Origin: Sweltsa coloradensis
Taxonomy: Eukaryota; Arthropoda; Insecta; Plecoptera; Chloroperlidae
DNA: 64,000 nt
Assembly: GCA_024449915.1 (NCBI GenBank)
Contig: JAMZAV010001855.1
Location: 1 to 64,000, forward strand
Direction: 5' to 3'
The notes beneath the pieces were generated by a model. That model worked only from the letters and a program-made list of their open reading frames with translations, made no database searches and was not told the DNA's origin. The translations under genes and the position numbers were made by a program. Shown here one piece after another: positions 1 to 9,536 of this stretch; the first letter of the stretch is position 1; each line of letters begins with the position of its first letter.

Positions 1-97
1 TCGACACTTTAATGTTATGACAATGAAAATAATCAATTGATATCTGAAGGATGGAGTTTAAGTATACAACACGCGTCTCGGCTACAGATACAGTTAT

Positions 98-394
98 TTG
101 AAGAGATGCACGGTTCCACGCGATTTGTGTATTACGTCAAGTATCGAAGCAACAACTTGTGTGCCGTCTCAACTCGTCGTGCGAACGAGGGTTCAGTTTG
201 TGAACAGGATTAAATCAAAACAAAGATTAGCCCTTGACACTTCCACCCTCCGTGACCTTTTACAACTAGCTGTAAACGGACCACCCGCCGAGGTCTACGA
301 TCCCAGTCGGGCCATAGACAAGTGGTATTTCACGGCTCCAGGGAAACGTCATGTGGGTGGGCACAAGCGCAAGCTGGCGGTAGCCGATTTATAG
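98..394 (+). pseudogene. hAT-family transposase C-terminal relic
   Basis: The open frame ends with a segment resembling the C-terminal dimerisation region of hAT transposases and their domesticated ZNF862/ZBED-like relatives. A V-N-R-I-K-S-K-Q-R stretch is followed by a leucine-rich TLRDLLQLAVNGPP helix and a DPSRAIDKW tail. The familiar CERGFS motif that should precede it is present at about 168-195 but in a different frame, so a frameshift separates the two and the start of this frame is not a true start. Only the last ~90 codons are in the window. It is most likely a decayed transposase; a terminal exon of a domesticated hAT-derived gene is the alternative. The family assignment rests on motif memory. 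Confidence 0.5.
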
Positions 395-1731
395 GTAAGC
401 CCTATTATTATCCTGCACTATTCATTTACAGTATTGCAAATATGAAAACTCAATTTTAAATAGTTCATCTGAATTGATTTTATTTGGCAGACGCGAGACG
501 TCAGTTCCCGGGCCTACTTTTACGCGGACGTAGGAATTTAATCTAATCAAATTTAATTTAAACAGTTACAAATATATGCAACTTTGGCATCATATTTCAC
601 GGTTGTTTTATACCAAAATTTCGCCTCAAAACGCGTTCTAGGGCCATTTTCTTTGTTCTAAACTCAAAAAAAATTTCGCCTGTGGCGAAATTTGACTCCG
701 GCGGCCCAGCTGCCCACGCAACCTAGTTGCGAGTGCAAATTCGTATTTGCGAGTGACTTGTAGGTGGAATTTTCAAGGGTTGACATAGTGTGTCCCATAG
801 TTTACATTAACCCCCTAACACCAAGGAATTAATGCCGATAATCTGAAATAACGAAAAAAAAGGTCGGCCTATTTTTGACACTATAAGCTGATATGGTAAC
901 AAATCTATGTTAAACCAGAAACACCCTTTTAACATGTTTTGGGGAGATTCCTGAAGGAATCTGGCCCAGGTGGCTTCGAGTTCATTGTGGTTTTTCGCAG
1001 ATTGTAGCGAGGCTCGGCTGGAACATCTAGAACAGAAACCTACTAGTTAGTCACTCAAATAAATTCGGTGCCCCGAGTTCGATATTCACCTTCAACGATC
1101 CTTATTCATTACACAAGGTTCCCATACAGCAACGATAATGTATAAATATTAATTTTGAATAATAATGTTAACCTCATATTTATATTGAATGATCATGTAC
1201 TGAATATTTATTTTGAACATAATATTAGAAGACGGATATTTGTTTAACTTTCAGAGAATGTGTGTTAAGTAAAATAAACCATTGTCCATTGATATTCATA
1301 TTTTTACTTAAAACTCTTTAAAGGGTATATAGATTACCACCACTTTTCAAAATCTACACAAATAAATCTGCCAGTTTTTCATACTTATAACCCGCGTAAA
1401 AAGCTGGTTTGTTTGTCGGAATTTTTGCAAACTATCCCACCCCTTTCAGATTTTTTCCAAAAATATATTTTTGTTGAAAATAACTCGTCTCGGGGGTATA
1501 AACACTCCAAAACATACTTAGCACTTAAAAGGTTAAATGGATAAATTCCAATGATTAGAAGAATTTTTGAAATGGTTCAAAAATCTAATTTAGTATAAAT
1601 TGTCCGGGATGTCCCAGATATTTTGTTTGCCTGTAGTAGCTTCAATTCAATTTCAAAAAAATTATTTTTAAAATAAAATAAAATTTTAGATTTTTTTCAA
1701 CTTGGATGTCAATTTGGAATCCAAAATCAGC
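395..1731. other. AT-rich stretch without recognisable genes
   Basis: No convincing coding frame, RNA gene or terminal-repeat structure was found. The DNA is AT-rich with short homopolymers and many stops in all frames. It ends at the target site of the large LTR element. Confidence 0.6.
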
Positions 1732-1735
1732 ATGT

Positions 1736-3730
1736 TGTAACGTTACAGCCCTACCCCTTGTATTTTTATATTTTTCACTGTTTAAATCTATCTATGTATT
1801 TCATATCATGTGGAACTTTCAGTATTTTCAAGGCCTTAAGTCATATTTTTCTAACTTGTTCAAGCCAGTGTGAATCTGCATCTAGGCATGCAAAGGCCAA
1901 CCTTAGGGTTGAAGGTGTGGAATGTGAAGTTGTGGAGCCGAGGCTCATGTTTTTGGTTTCGGGTTTACCAGAGTGGCCTAGAAGTGACGTCACCCCATGT
2001 TAAATACGGAACGTCCTGGAAAAGTGCGTTGGCTTCAACTTTCGACGGCCGCGAGCAAGGGTTGTGGAATGCGGCAAGCATAAATGGCAACGTCGGTGAC
2101 TAAAACCAACGGAAGTGTGTATTTTTGCGAAGTTTGTGAGTCGACGAATCGCGAACCCCGAACGACCCGCGGAATTTTGGAAACCCAAAGAAAGGCTGAC
2201 CAATGGCAGTGTCCAGAGAGACACCCTGACCGGATGGCGAGGCCGAGCAAAAACCCCGGACGAGGCGAGGCAGGCAGGAGCAACCACCTCGATCACAGTG
2301 GGTCACGCTTTGGAACCGGACGGTTGAGTCCGGGGGTGCACGTGTAGTGCCAGCGGGGTGACCTGCCCTGCGAGCGCCATCATGGTCTTTGGAGCCTCCG
2401 TCTATCCGGAGTGGCCGACTAGGGCTAGGGAGTTGGTCTTTTCTCACCTTTTTTTATTTTTGTTAAAACCCTATTTCGGAAGTATCCGACGCGTTTTTGG
2501 TGTACCCTATGTAAGGGGGAACCGACAACAGTACCGTCTAACAATGACGACCCGGCGAGTCCCACGGTAATTTCTAAACCACTACAGAGTTGCGGGGAGC
2601 CATGCGCTCACATCAAGTTTATAGTTCCTGTCTTCGGATTGGCTTTGCGGTGTCGAGATAGGGTGCACGTGTTTGTGCCAATAAATATAAGACCACGTGG
2701 TGAGTAACCACCACTTTGGCTAGACCAAGGGCATCTCTCCCTCTACGAAAAACATCTGGGGCTGTGGTAAGCTAAATTAGACATTCTGGGCGAGTAGCCG
2801 AGAGGAAGCAGTCCGGACGCCAGGTCCGCGTCCGCCACTGGACGCCTTCCCGTAGGCTAGGCCTACCTACGCGCAGGAGCGCGTCACCGCTTGCAGCCGC
2901 ATCTTTTCCCCCCCCCCTCTTCACTCAAGACCAAGGAACAGGATCGGACTTTGTAGTGAGACCGAGAGGACTTTGGAGGAGGAGAGCTTTGGTGTTTACT
3001 TGTATCTTTATTGTAACGCTGGTATCTCATGTATGTATTTTTCTTTTGCCTAAATTTTGGATCCGATCATAACTTCACATGAACCTAACTTTATTGTTGT
3101 AATTTAAATTCATTGTTTTGAAACCAGTAAAGCCCACTAAAAGTACACAGTTTTTTCACTTCATAGTGCATGTTTGTCCCCTGCTTTCCTCAACTCAAGC
3201 GTAGTTTTTGCTAGGGCCCTCAGCCCACACCACGCCGCTTCTCGGGTGGTTGCCCTACTTTTAGCAGCAGTGCCCGGGGCCCCTGAACGAGCTTGGAGCG
3301 GACCCCGACGGCGCGGCTCACCATTGCGTGCCTGATAAGGTGGGTTCGCTACCCCCAGTGGGTAGTGTACTGGACCGTGCTAGGTTGCACTGTCGGTACA
3401 CTCTGGTTGTTGTGTTTTTGGTTTTTGTGTTGCGTTGTTGTGTTTTCGATTTGATTTCTGTGTCTCTCGGGTTTTGGTAGTCTCAGCTCTCCGCGAGCTA
3501 AGCTTAGGGCAAGTTAGCGAGTCAGGCATAGGGTTAGGGGCGGGTGACCTACGCCTACACCACCCCCGACCTAAAGTGGCTCCAATTGGTGGGTCACGAG
3601 TGAATCACACTCTGGCGCTGGTCGGGTCCTCCGGGCAAGGTGGTGTCGGTAAAAGGTTGCGACGTGACTTCATAGGCAGGTTAGGCCACGTAGGGCTTAA
3701 AGGGGTAGAGCCTAGGGACGTGAAGTCACA
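1736..3730 (+). repeat. 5' LTR of the large element
   Basis: It begins TGTAACGTTACAG and ends GAAGTCACA, and aligns end to end with 11969-13961. The ORF-like stretches inside it (e.g. 2000-2570, 3435-3920) appear in the other LTR with frame breaks, so they are not treated as genes. At nearly 2 kb it is far longer than typical LTRs. Confidence 0.88.
1985..2700 (+). promoter_or_regulatory. Putative U3 promoter: CRE palindrome, TATA-like box and E-box
   Basis: A perfect TGACGTCA palindrome (CREB/ATF-type site) lies at 1985-1992 and is preserved in the 3' LTR at 12219-12226. An ATAAATATAA TATA-like element is at 2681-2690 (variant in the 3' LTR at 12911-12920). It is followed at once by the palindrome CCACGTGG (2693-2700). 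The positions suggest transcription starting near 2710-2740. The motifs are seen; promoter function is inferred. Confidence 0.4.
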
Positions 3731-3733
3731 AAG

Positions 3734-3751
3734 TGGCGCCCAACGTGGGGC
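3734..3751 (+). other. Primer binding site, tRNA-Lys type
   Basis: TGGCGCCCAACGTGGGGC lies three bases inside the 5' LTR and is complementary over 18 bases to the 3' end of animal tRNA-Lys(CUU) including CCA, the same primer site used by tRNA-Lys1,2-primed retroviruses. Confidence 0.85.
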
Positions 3752-3808
3752 ACGATTCACCACGAACCGAGACGTAGGACGGAGCACGTTGGTCGCGAAG
3801 TCACAAAG

Positions 3809-3827
3809 TGGCGCCCCAACGACGGGC
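3809..3827 (+). repeat. Second, tandem primer-binding-site-like copy
   Basis: The junction motif GAAGTCACAAAGTGGCGCC, i.e. the LTR end plus the start of the primer site, recurs about 75 bases downstream with the variant TGGCGCCCCAACGACGGGC. Both copies are followed by a related CACG-TTCACCACG sequence, so a ~75-bp unit spanning the LTR end and primer site has been tandemly duplicated. Confidence 0.75.
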
Positions 3828-4005
3828 ACGTTTCACCACGTCCCGAGGTGTACAGATTGGGCACGAGGTAGGACCTACCCATCGTCACCACGACCCGAGA
3901 CGTACAAGTCAAGTCAGTAGATCACAACGTGCGGGGCATGGATAGTCACCACGACGCGAGAGTAGATCACGTAGGCCGCGAATCGAGTCGTTCAGCAGCG
4001 GACAA

Positions 4006-5379
4006 GATGGCGGACAGCCGCAAATCGAGGTGTAGCAACAATGTAGAGGTACCGGCCATGTTCGTAGAACCAGGAGTGGTGTATGTACGCGAAACGGAGC
4101 AGGGCGAACAGGAAGTGTTACGGGACTGTTCCTTCAATGGCGAATCGGGCGCAGAAACCGGAGAGTTGACGACCACGGTGGAGTCTGAGAACGAGAGCAT
4201 GGAGACCGAGCCTGGGGCGTGTCTAGAGGGCACCGAGTACGTCACGAGGCGCGAACTAGGGGAAAACCTAGACAGGGTGTGCGCGGAGCAGACGACATGC
4301 TACAAGAGTGACTTGGCGGGCTTTTTCGCGATGCTGGAAGCAAGTTGGAAAACGAGAGAGCGAAGCGCGAGAAAGAAGGTACCGAAAGCGGACGCGGGGG
4401 CGCGAGGCGCGTTGGACAGAGAGAGACAGGCAGTTGGACAGGTTACGAGCGCGAGCGGAAAGAGAGACAGGCTCGGACCGATGAGGAAATGGGAGCTGCA
4501 GCCAAGAGAGCGCAAGACAATCTGTTGACACGGACGGCCGTCCTCGATAAAAAGATTAGCCAGGTGGCACAATTTGTGACCGAAGTAGGAGAAACTGTCA
4601 AAGCCGAGCTAGAGGCAATCAACGCCACGATCGTGGACAAGGTAGAAGTGAGCGTGCAAGACGCCACCACCGAAACGCGCGACGCCGTAGCAAGCCTAAG
4701 TGGCAACGTCGTGATGTTGGCGGAGCAGCTGGCAACGATGCGCAGCCAGGTCGCGGAGAGCGCGAGAGAGCGCAGCGCGAGAGAAGAGAGCGCGAGAGAG
4801 CGCAGCGCGAGAGAGAATAGCGCGAGAGAGCGAGGCGAGGAGAGAAAGAGAGAGGCGCGCGTCGCGACGGTACCGAACGAACGGTGGACCGATAAGAGAG
4901 TCGAGAGCGATCGGGGTAATCGAGATGTCCAGGAAGTGCTTATCGAAGCGAGGCGTAGCAAGACGTATGGGTACGGTATGCGCCGAATCAAAGAAAGCAC
5001 CTGGAGGGATTGGTACCCGACCACAAGAAGTGTGGCGAGTGTACACCGCATAACAACTTCAAAGTTGTTCATGTTTGGACCGGAAGCAGGGGCCGTGTCG
5101 GCACAGCTGGACCCGAGCGCCACTGAAGGTTGGCTAATGACCGTAGTGTTGGAAAGAAGACACGTAGCTGTGTGGGTGTCAGGCCGCACTAAAACACTGG
5201 ACAGTGGTAAAGGTAGCCAAACCCGGGTGAGAACGGAAAATTTAATGATTTTCACACAGGAGACGAGAGTGAAAATGAAATGTGCATTTCCGACTCACTG
5301 CCCCGCGTCAAAGAGACTCATGAAGAGATCGCGGCACAAAAATCGCCAGACGATAGACAGACAACCACCCGACTGTTAG
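4006..5379 (+). pseudogene. Gag-like coiled-coil protein of the large LTR element (frameshifted)
   Basis: The frame starts at an ATG in good context (AAGATGG) and runs acidic and polar to about 4340. It then continues in another frame (from 4345) to a stop at 5379, so one frameshift is inferred near 4340. The second half holds a long heptad-like stretch (about 4540-4750: KKISQVAQFVTEVGETVKAE and following) typical of a coiled coil. It is followed by about six degenerate repeats of SARERSARE (4756-4860) and a basic tail. No zinc knuckle was seen. Position between primer site and body makes it the structural (gag-like) gene of the host LTR element; no named Gag family is recognised. Confidence 0.5.
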
Positions 5380-5380
5380 C

Positions 5381-5450
5381 CAAGAGAGCTCGAGGGTAGG
5401 AAACCGGATCTATGTCAAGAAAGCCTAAGTGCTCACTAGATCGCGGAATA
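5381..5450 (+). repeat. First unit of an internal direct repeat in the large LTR element
   Basis: This stretch (GAGAGCTCGAGGGTAGG... to ...GTGCTCACTAGATCGCGGA) recurs as 5545-5571 joined to 9537-9582 once the inserted gypsy element is removed, giving a repeat period of roughly 165 bp in the pre-insertion element. The gypsy element landed inside the second unit. Confidence 0.6.
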
Positions 5451-5571
5451 GTTTTAGCTGTCTAGTTTTAGTAAGTTGCGTCAGCGAGTCTCCGAGCAGG
5501 GAAGACTGGGGGGTAGTCCCCTCCCCCACACCCCGGAACACAAGCGAGAGAGAGCTTGGAGGGTAGACCCG

Positions 5572-5777
5572 TGTTGTTATGCTCCCGCCTTCCCGGAAGC
5601 GCTCTCTAACTTGACTAGATACTAGTGTTGCTAACTGACTAGTGTAGTAGTTTAATGTCGACCGTATGTCCGGTTCTGAATAAAACTGACGTAATGACAG
5701 ACTAGTTGGCTAAACAGGGGTACAGTGATTAATTAGTATGTAATCCAGGTAGAACACCTCGTCCCTGGGATACTACA
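5572..5777 (+). repeat. 5' LTR of the nested gypsy element
   Basis: Matches 9329-9531 almost base for base. It contains AATAAA in GTTCTGAATAAAACTG, a likely poly(A) signal. A candidate primer site TGGCGACGGAGGG follows at 5779; it resembles the 3' end of serine tRNAs but the exact tRNA is not verified. Confidence 0.92.
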
Positions 5778-5881
5778 TTGGCGACGGAGGGTAAATTAAT
5801 GCATTCGACATCTGAAAAGAAGGTAGGAAGGTAGTTATATTAACAGTTTGCATAGGCCTAGACCACCGGAATTGTTCAATC

Positions 5882-6530
5882 ATGTCCGGTGAAAACGGCG
5901 TGCAGCCTTTCGACTGCTCAGGTGACCAGACAACAGTGGGACAACGCTGGACGCGTTGGCTTAGGGGATTTGAATATTATGCAAAAAAGTGCTAATATTA
6001 CAAACCCTCAAAGAAAGAAGGCAACGTTGTTGCATAAAGCAGGTCTGGATGTACAGGACGTGTATCACAGTCTGCCAGCGGCAGGGGCAGATGGAGGTTC
6101 CAATGTTTATTTGGATGCTGTCGCAGCGTTGACTGTGAAGTTCACACCTAGGAGTAATATTCCTTACGAAAGGATCAAGTTCCGTGCACTTAGCCAACAA
6201 GAGGGGGGAGTCTATTGATAAGTTTGAGGTTAGGTTAAGGCGCCAGGCTCTTTACTGTGGGTTTGACACACCCCATAGATGAACACCTGCGTGCCCAAAA
6301 TATTGGACAAAGTTTTTTCTAAGCAACTCAAGAGAAAACTTATCAAAAATAGGTCCAGATATGACCCTACAGGCTGGGTTGGACACAGCTCGATCTGGGG
6401 AGGATGCCAACCAGCGCGAGCTAGGAAGGGAGCAGGGAAGCGCGGGCCTAGGGTCTGGGTCTGCCTGACAAGCAAGCTGGAGTGAACAAGGTAAGCCTAG
6501 GCCTAGATAGGTCAAAGAAAATAAATGCTT
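5882..6530 (+). pseudogene. gag: gypsy gag (matrix/capsid region), frameshifted
   Basis: An ATG at 5882 opens a frame with RWTRWLRGFEYYAKK, a hallmark of invertebrate gypsy Gag N-termini. A slip in an A-run near 5980 moves the reading into the frame with NPQRKKATLLHKAGLDVQDV, and another break near 6215 leads to a DKFEVRLRRQALYCGF segment. At least three frame changes or stops occur before the zinc knuckles. Its product would form the particle shell and bind element RNA. Confidence 0.75.
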
Positions 6531-7149
6531 TGCATGTGGCTATGTGGGACACATGAAAGGTAGTGATGGGTGTCCAGCAAAGAACAAAGAATGCCATCTG
6601 TGTCATCAGATTGGGCACTTTGGAGCTTGCTGTAGGAAGAAAAGTAAACAAAAAGGGGAACGCACTAAAGGAAACACAGGAAAAAAAGAGAAAAGCAAGG
6701 TTAGACAAGTTAATGTCGATTCAAATACAGACGACGAGTCGGAAGATCGCCGCGACTATGCTTTCGGAGTGACCAGAGTTAACCAGCTGAACGGTTCTTT
6801 TGACCTATTGAAAGTCAAGGTGGGTGGAATTGGTTTGGAGGTTATGGTTGACTCAGGAGCTACATGTAATGTAGTAGATGAAGAAACGTGGACTCGCTTA
6901 AAGGAAAAAAAAGTTGACTGCTGCTCTTCATTATCTAGTAAGGCACTCTTTCCATATGGTAGTAAAACCCCCCTGACTGTCCTGGGTAAATTCCAAGCAG
7001 ATGTAGAGGTAAGACCCGGTCCGAAGGTAAGCGCTTTGTTCTACGTAATCAAAGGCAAGGGTGTGCCACTTCTTGGGAAAGAGACTGCAATAAAACTAGG
7101 AGTTTTGAAGATAGGCCTGCAAGTGAATCAGATCGAAAGGGCCCAATAA
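6517..7149 (+). CDS. gypsy Gag zinc knuckles plus aspartic protease (partial pol)
   Basis: Two CCHC-type knuckles are readable: CFACGYVGH...C (C-X2-C-X4-H-X6-C) and CHLCHQIGHFGACC (C-X2-C-X4-H-X4-C), followed by a lysine-rich linker. The retropepsin active site is VDSGATCNVV at about 6845-6875, preceded by a hydrophobic strand and followed about 75 residues later by a PLLGKETAIKLG segment typical of the end of gypsy proteases. The stretch is open through to the stop at 7149. The knuckles bind RNA; the protease would process the polyprotein. The first in-frame ATG is 6544 but the open stretch begins upstream. Confidence 0.88.
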   Translation, partial: ENKCFACGYVGHMKGSDGCPAKNKECHLCHQIGHFGACCRKKSKQKGERTKGNTGKKEKSKVRQVNVDSNTDDESEDRRDYAFGVTRVNQLNGSFDLLKVKVGGIGLEVMVDSGATCNVVDEETWTRLKEKKVDCCSSLSSKALFPYGSKTPLTVLGKFQADVEVRPGPKVSALFYVIKGKGVPLLGKETAIKLGVLKIGLQVNQIERAQ

Positions 7150-7162
7150 GCCTAAGCCTGTA

Positions 7163-7877
7163 TTGGGAAAGTTGAAAGATTTTCAAATGAAACTTCCCAT
7201 TAACCATGATGTGAAACCAGTGTACCAACCATTGAGAAGAGTTCCTGTGCCCCTTCAAAGAATACTAGAAACTAAACTTCAAGAGTTGGAAGACCAAGAT
7301 ATCATTGAGAAGATTGATGGCCCATCGCAGTGGTCCTCGCAGCTCGTGGTCGTCCCCAAGGGTAATGGAGATGTCAGGATTTGCGTTGACATGCGTCAGG
7401 CAAATACTGCGGTGGAAAGAGAGAAACATCACATACCAAGTTTTGATGAGGTACTCCCTGATCTAAGGGACAGTAAATTTTTTTAGTAAACTTGATATTG
7501 ACAGCGCTTTTCACCAATTGAATTGATCCCAGAATCAATAAGAGAGATAACAACCTGTGAACATTTTCATATGTACCTGTATGGAAGAGATACTTTCGAC
7601 CTGATCACCGACAATAAGCCCATCGAATGCATATTGTCACCAAAAGGTAAACCATGTGCCTAGGATAGAGCGATGGATGTTAAGATTACAATCCTATAAC
7701 TATCACATTGTACATCGCCCTGGAAAGTCTAATATTGCTGACCCCTTATCTAGGCTGTTGGATCCGGGAAAATGTAAGACAACTTTTGATGCTGAAAGGG
7801 GAGAAATGTCTTCAAATCATAGTTCAGTCATCAACACCAGTAGCACTAAGATTGGAGGATATCGAAGATGCTTTTGA
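7163..7877 (+). pseudogene. gypsy reverse transcriptase/RNase H with internal deletion
   Basis: The N-terminal RT is clear: PVYQPLRRVPVPL, then SQWSSQLVVVPKGNG and VRICVDMRQAN, leading to KLDIDSAFHQL, which carries the first catalytic Asp. The sequence then jumps within about 60 bases to YGRDTFDLITDNKPIE, which belongs to the RNase H domain. Most of the RT palm, including the YVDD box, plus the thumb and start of RNase H, are missing. RNase H ends with RIERWMLRLQSYNYHIVHRPGK and ADPLSRL. Frameshifts lie near 7485 and 7655. It cannot make an active RT. Confidence 0.88.
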
Positions 7878-9172
7878 AATGATATGGAGCTTCAGTCTGT
7901 ATCTCGTAGTCTCGAATCGGGGTTCTTGGAGTGATGACTCGAGCAAACCATTTCATGCATTTGCCACTGAACTGAGCAAGGTAGGAAATATCATCTTGCG
8001 TGGAAATCGTTTGATAATGCCAGTGCTCTCAGGCAGCAAACCATGGAATGGCCCACGAGGGTCATCCGGGAATGTCAGTAATGAAGCAAAGATTACGATC
8101 TAAGGTATGGTGGCCGGGGATTGATAGGGAATGTGAGACATTTGTCAAGACTTGTCATGGTTGCCAGCTTGTCACTGCACCTGATGTTCCGGAGCCTATT
8201 CGTACAACATCACTGCCAAGCCGCCCTTGGCAAGACATAGCTGTAGATTTTCTAGGACCCCTACCATCAGGACATTACTTACTAGTCACTATTGACTACT
8301 ACAGTGGATTCTTTGAAGTGGACATCATGAAGTCCATTACCGCTGAGAAAACAATCGAGAAACTTAAACCGATTTTTGCTAGTTTTGGGTTTTCCTTCAT
8401 CCATTAGGTCAGATAATGGACCCCAATTTGCCAGTGAAGAGTTCAAGAAATACTGCGGAGAAAATAATATTGATCTACGTTTCACAAACACCGTTGTGGC
8501 CGCAGGCTAACGGGGAGGTGGAGCGCCAAAATCGTTCTTTGTTAAACGTCCTGCGTATTGCACAAGCAACAGGACAAGATTGGAAAGAAATTCTACTTCA
8601 GTATCTAATTTTATACCGTAATACTTCGCATTGTACTACAGGCGTAAGCCCTGCCGAACTTCTTTACCGTAGGAAATCCGAGACAAGTTACCAACTTGGG
8701 AGGCAAAAACAGTGGATGATGGTGAAATCAGAGACCGGGACCTTGAAAGGAAATGGAAAGGGAAGGAATATGCAGATAAATCACGACGCGCTAAGGAAAG
8801 TGTGATAGTGGAAGGAGATTATGTTTTGATGAAGCAAACAAAACTAACAAACTAACTACTCCCTACTGTCTACCCTACCCAAGTAGTGTCAAAGAACGGG
8901 AACAGTATTACCGTTCAAACTCCTGACCGTGCCCGCTATACCCGGAACTCTACCATTTTAAGAGGTTCCATACCAGAGATTCCCACTCTGGTTCCCTACC
9001 TGAAATTCCTTCTGAGCCTAATAACAAGGCTCTACAAAATGGAGATGTGCAGAACCCTGGGACGCAGGAGGTCGTTCGAGCTGACGTTCCGCCCGAGAGC
9101 CCAAGATCACCGGTCCAGGTGAAACCCAGGCCGCAGAGGGAACGAAGATTGCCTATACGTTACCAAGACTAA
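7860..9172 (+). pseudogene. gypsy integrase (zinc finger, catalytic core, C-terminal tail), frameshifted
   Basis: The HHCC zinc finger is visible as HEGHPGM (two His) and CETFVKTCHGCQ (two Cys) at 8051-8170. The catalytic core follows with WQDIAVDFLGPLP (first Asp) and TIDYYSGFFEV. A frameshift near 8405 leads to SDNGPQFASEEFK in the next frame (second Asp), and a PLWPQANGEVERQNRSL segment provides the Glu. A break near 8805 precedes VSKNGNSITVQTPD and the tail RPQRERRLPIRYQD ending at 9172, typical of chromodomain-less gypsy integrases. It would insert the cDNA; as written it is inactive. Confidence 0.85.
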
Positions 9173-9328
9173 GCAAAGACAATTCTTATACTCTGTGGTT
9201 TCATTTGATTACATTTAAGAACTTGATTGACATTCTTCATAAATTCATTATGTACTAGTTATTCTATTTTCAACTATATATTTGATACTCTTATTTGTAT
9301 TACTATTTTAATTGTTGTAAAGAGGGAT

Positions 9329-9531
9329 TGTTGTATGCTCCCGCTTCCCGGAAGCGCTCTCTAACTTGACTAGATACTAGTGTTGCTAACTGACTAGTGT
9401 AGTAGTTTAATGTCGACCGTATGTCCGGTTCTGAATAAAACTGACGTAATGACAGACTAGTTGGCTAAACAGTGTACAGTGATTAATTAGTATGTAATCC
9501 AGGTAGAACACCTCGTCCCTGGGATACTACA
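9329..9531 (+). repeat. 3' LTR of the nested gypsy element
   Basis: Starts TGTTGTATGCTCCCGC and ends GGGATACTACA. It is followed by the target duplication ACCCG and preceded by the purine tract AAAGAGGGA. Confidence 0.92.
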
Positions 9532-9536
9532 ACCCG

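Larger units (their letters stand above)
5572..9531 (+). mobile_element. Ty3/gypsy LTR retrotransposon, complete ends, internally deleted, nested
   Basis: LTRs of about 205 bp (5572-5777 and 9329-9531) begin TGTTGT and end GATACTACA. They are flanked by a perfect 5-bp target duplication ACCCG (5567-5571 and 9532-9536). Inside, in order: gag, two CCHC knuckles, aspartic protease, truncated RT, RNase H tail, integrase zinc finger and core, and a C-terminal integrase tail. This is the Ty3/gypsy domain order. A purine tract (AAAGAGGGA) precedes the 3' LTR. The RT palm is deleted and several frameshifts are present, so the element is dead. It inserted into the larger LTR element, so it is the younger of the two. 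Confidence 0.93.

Noticed and set aside
2000..2570. Several overlapping open frames of 70-115 codons on both strands
   Set aside because: They lie inside the 5' LTR; the matching 3' LTR region has frame-breaking indels and no motifs are recognisable.
3435..3920. 161-codon plus-strand frame across the LTR end and primer site
   Set aside because: It runs through the LTR/primer-site junction and has no protein-like features; the corresponding 3' LTR frame differs.
4443..5255. 270-codon minus-strand frame
   Set aside because: Ser/Leu/Arg-rich shadow of the low-complexity gag-like coding region on the plus strand.
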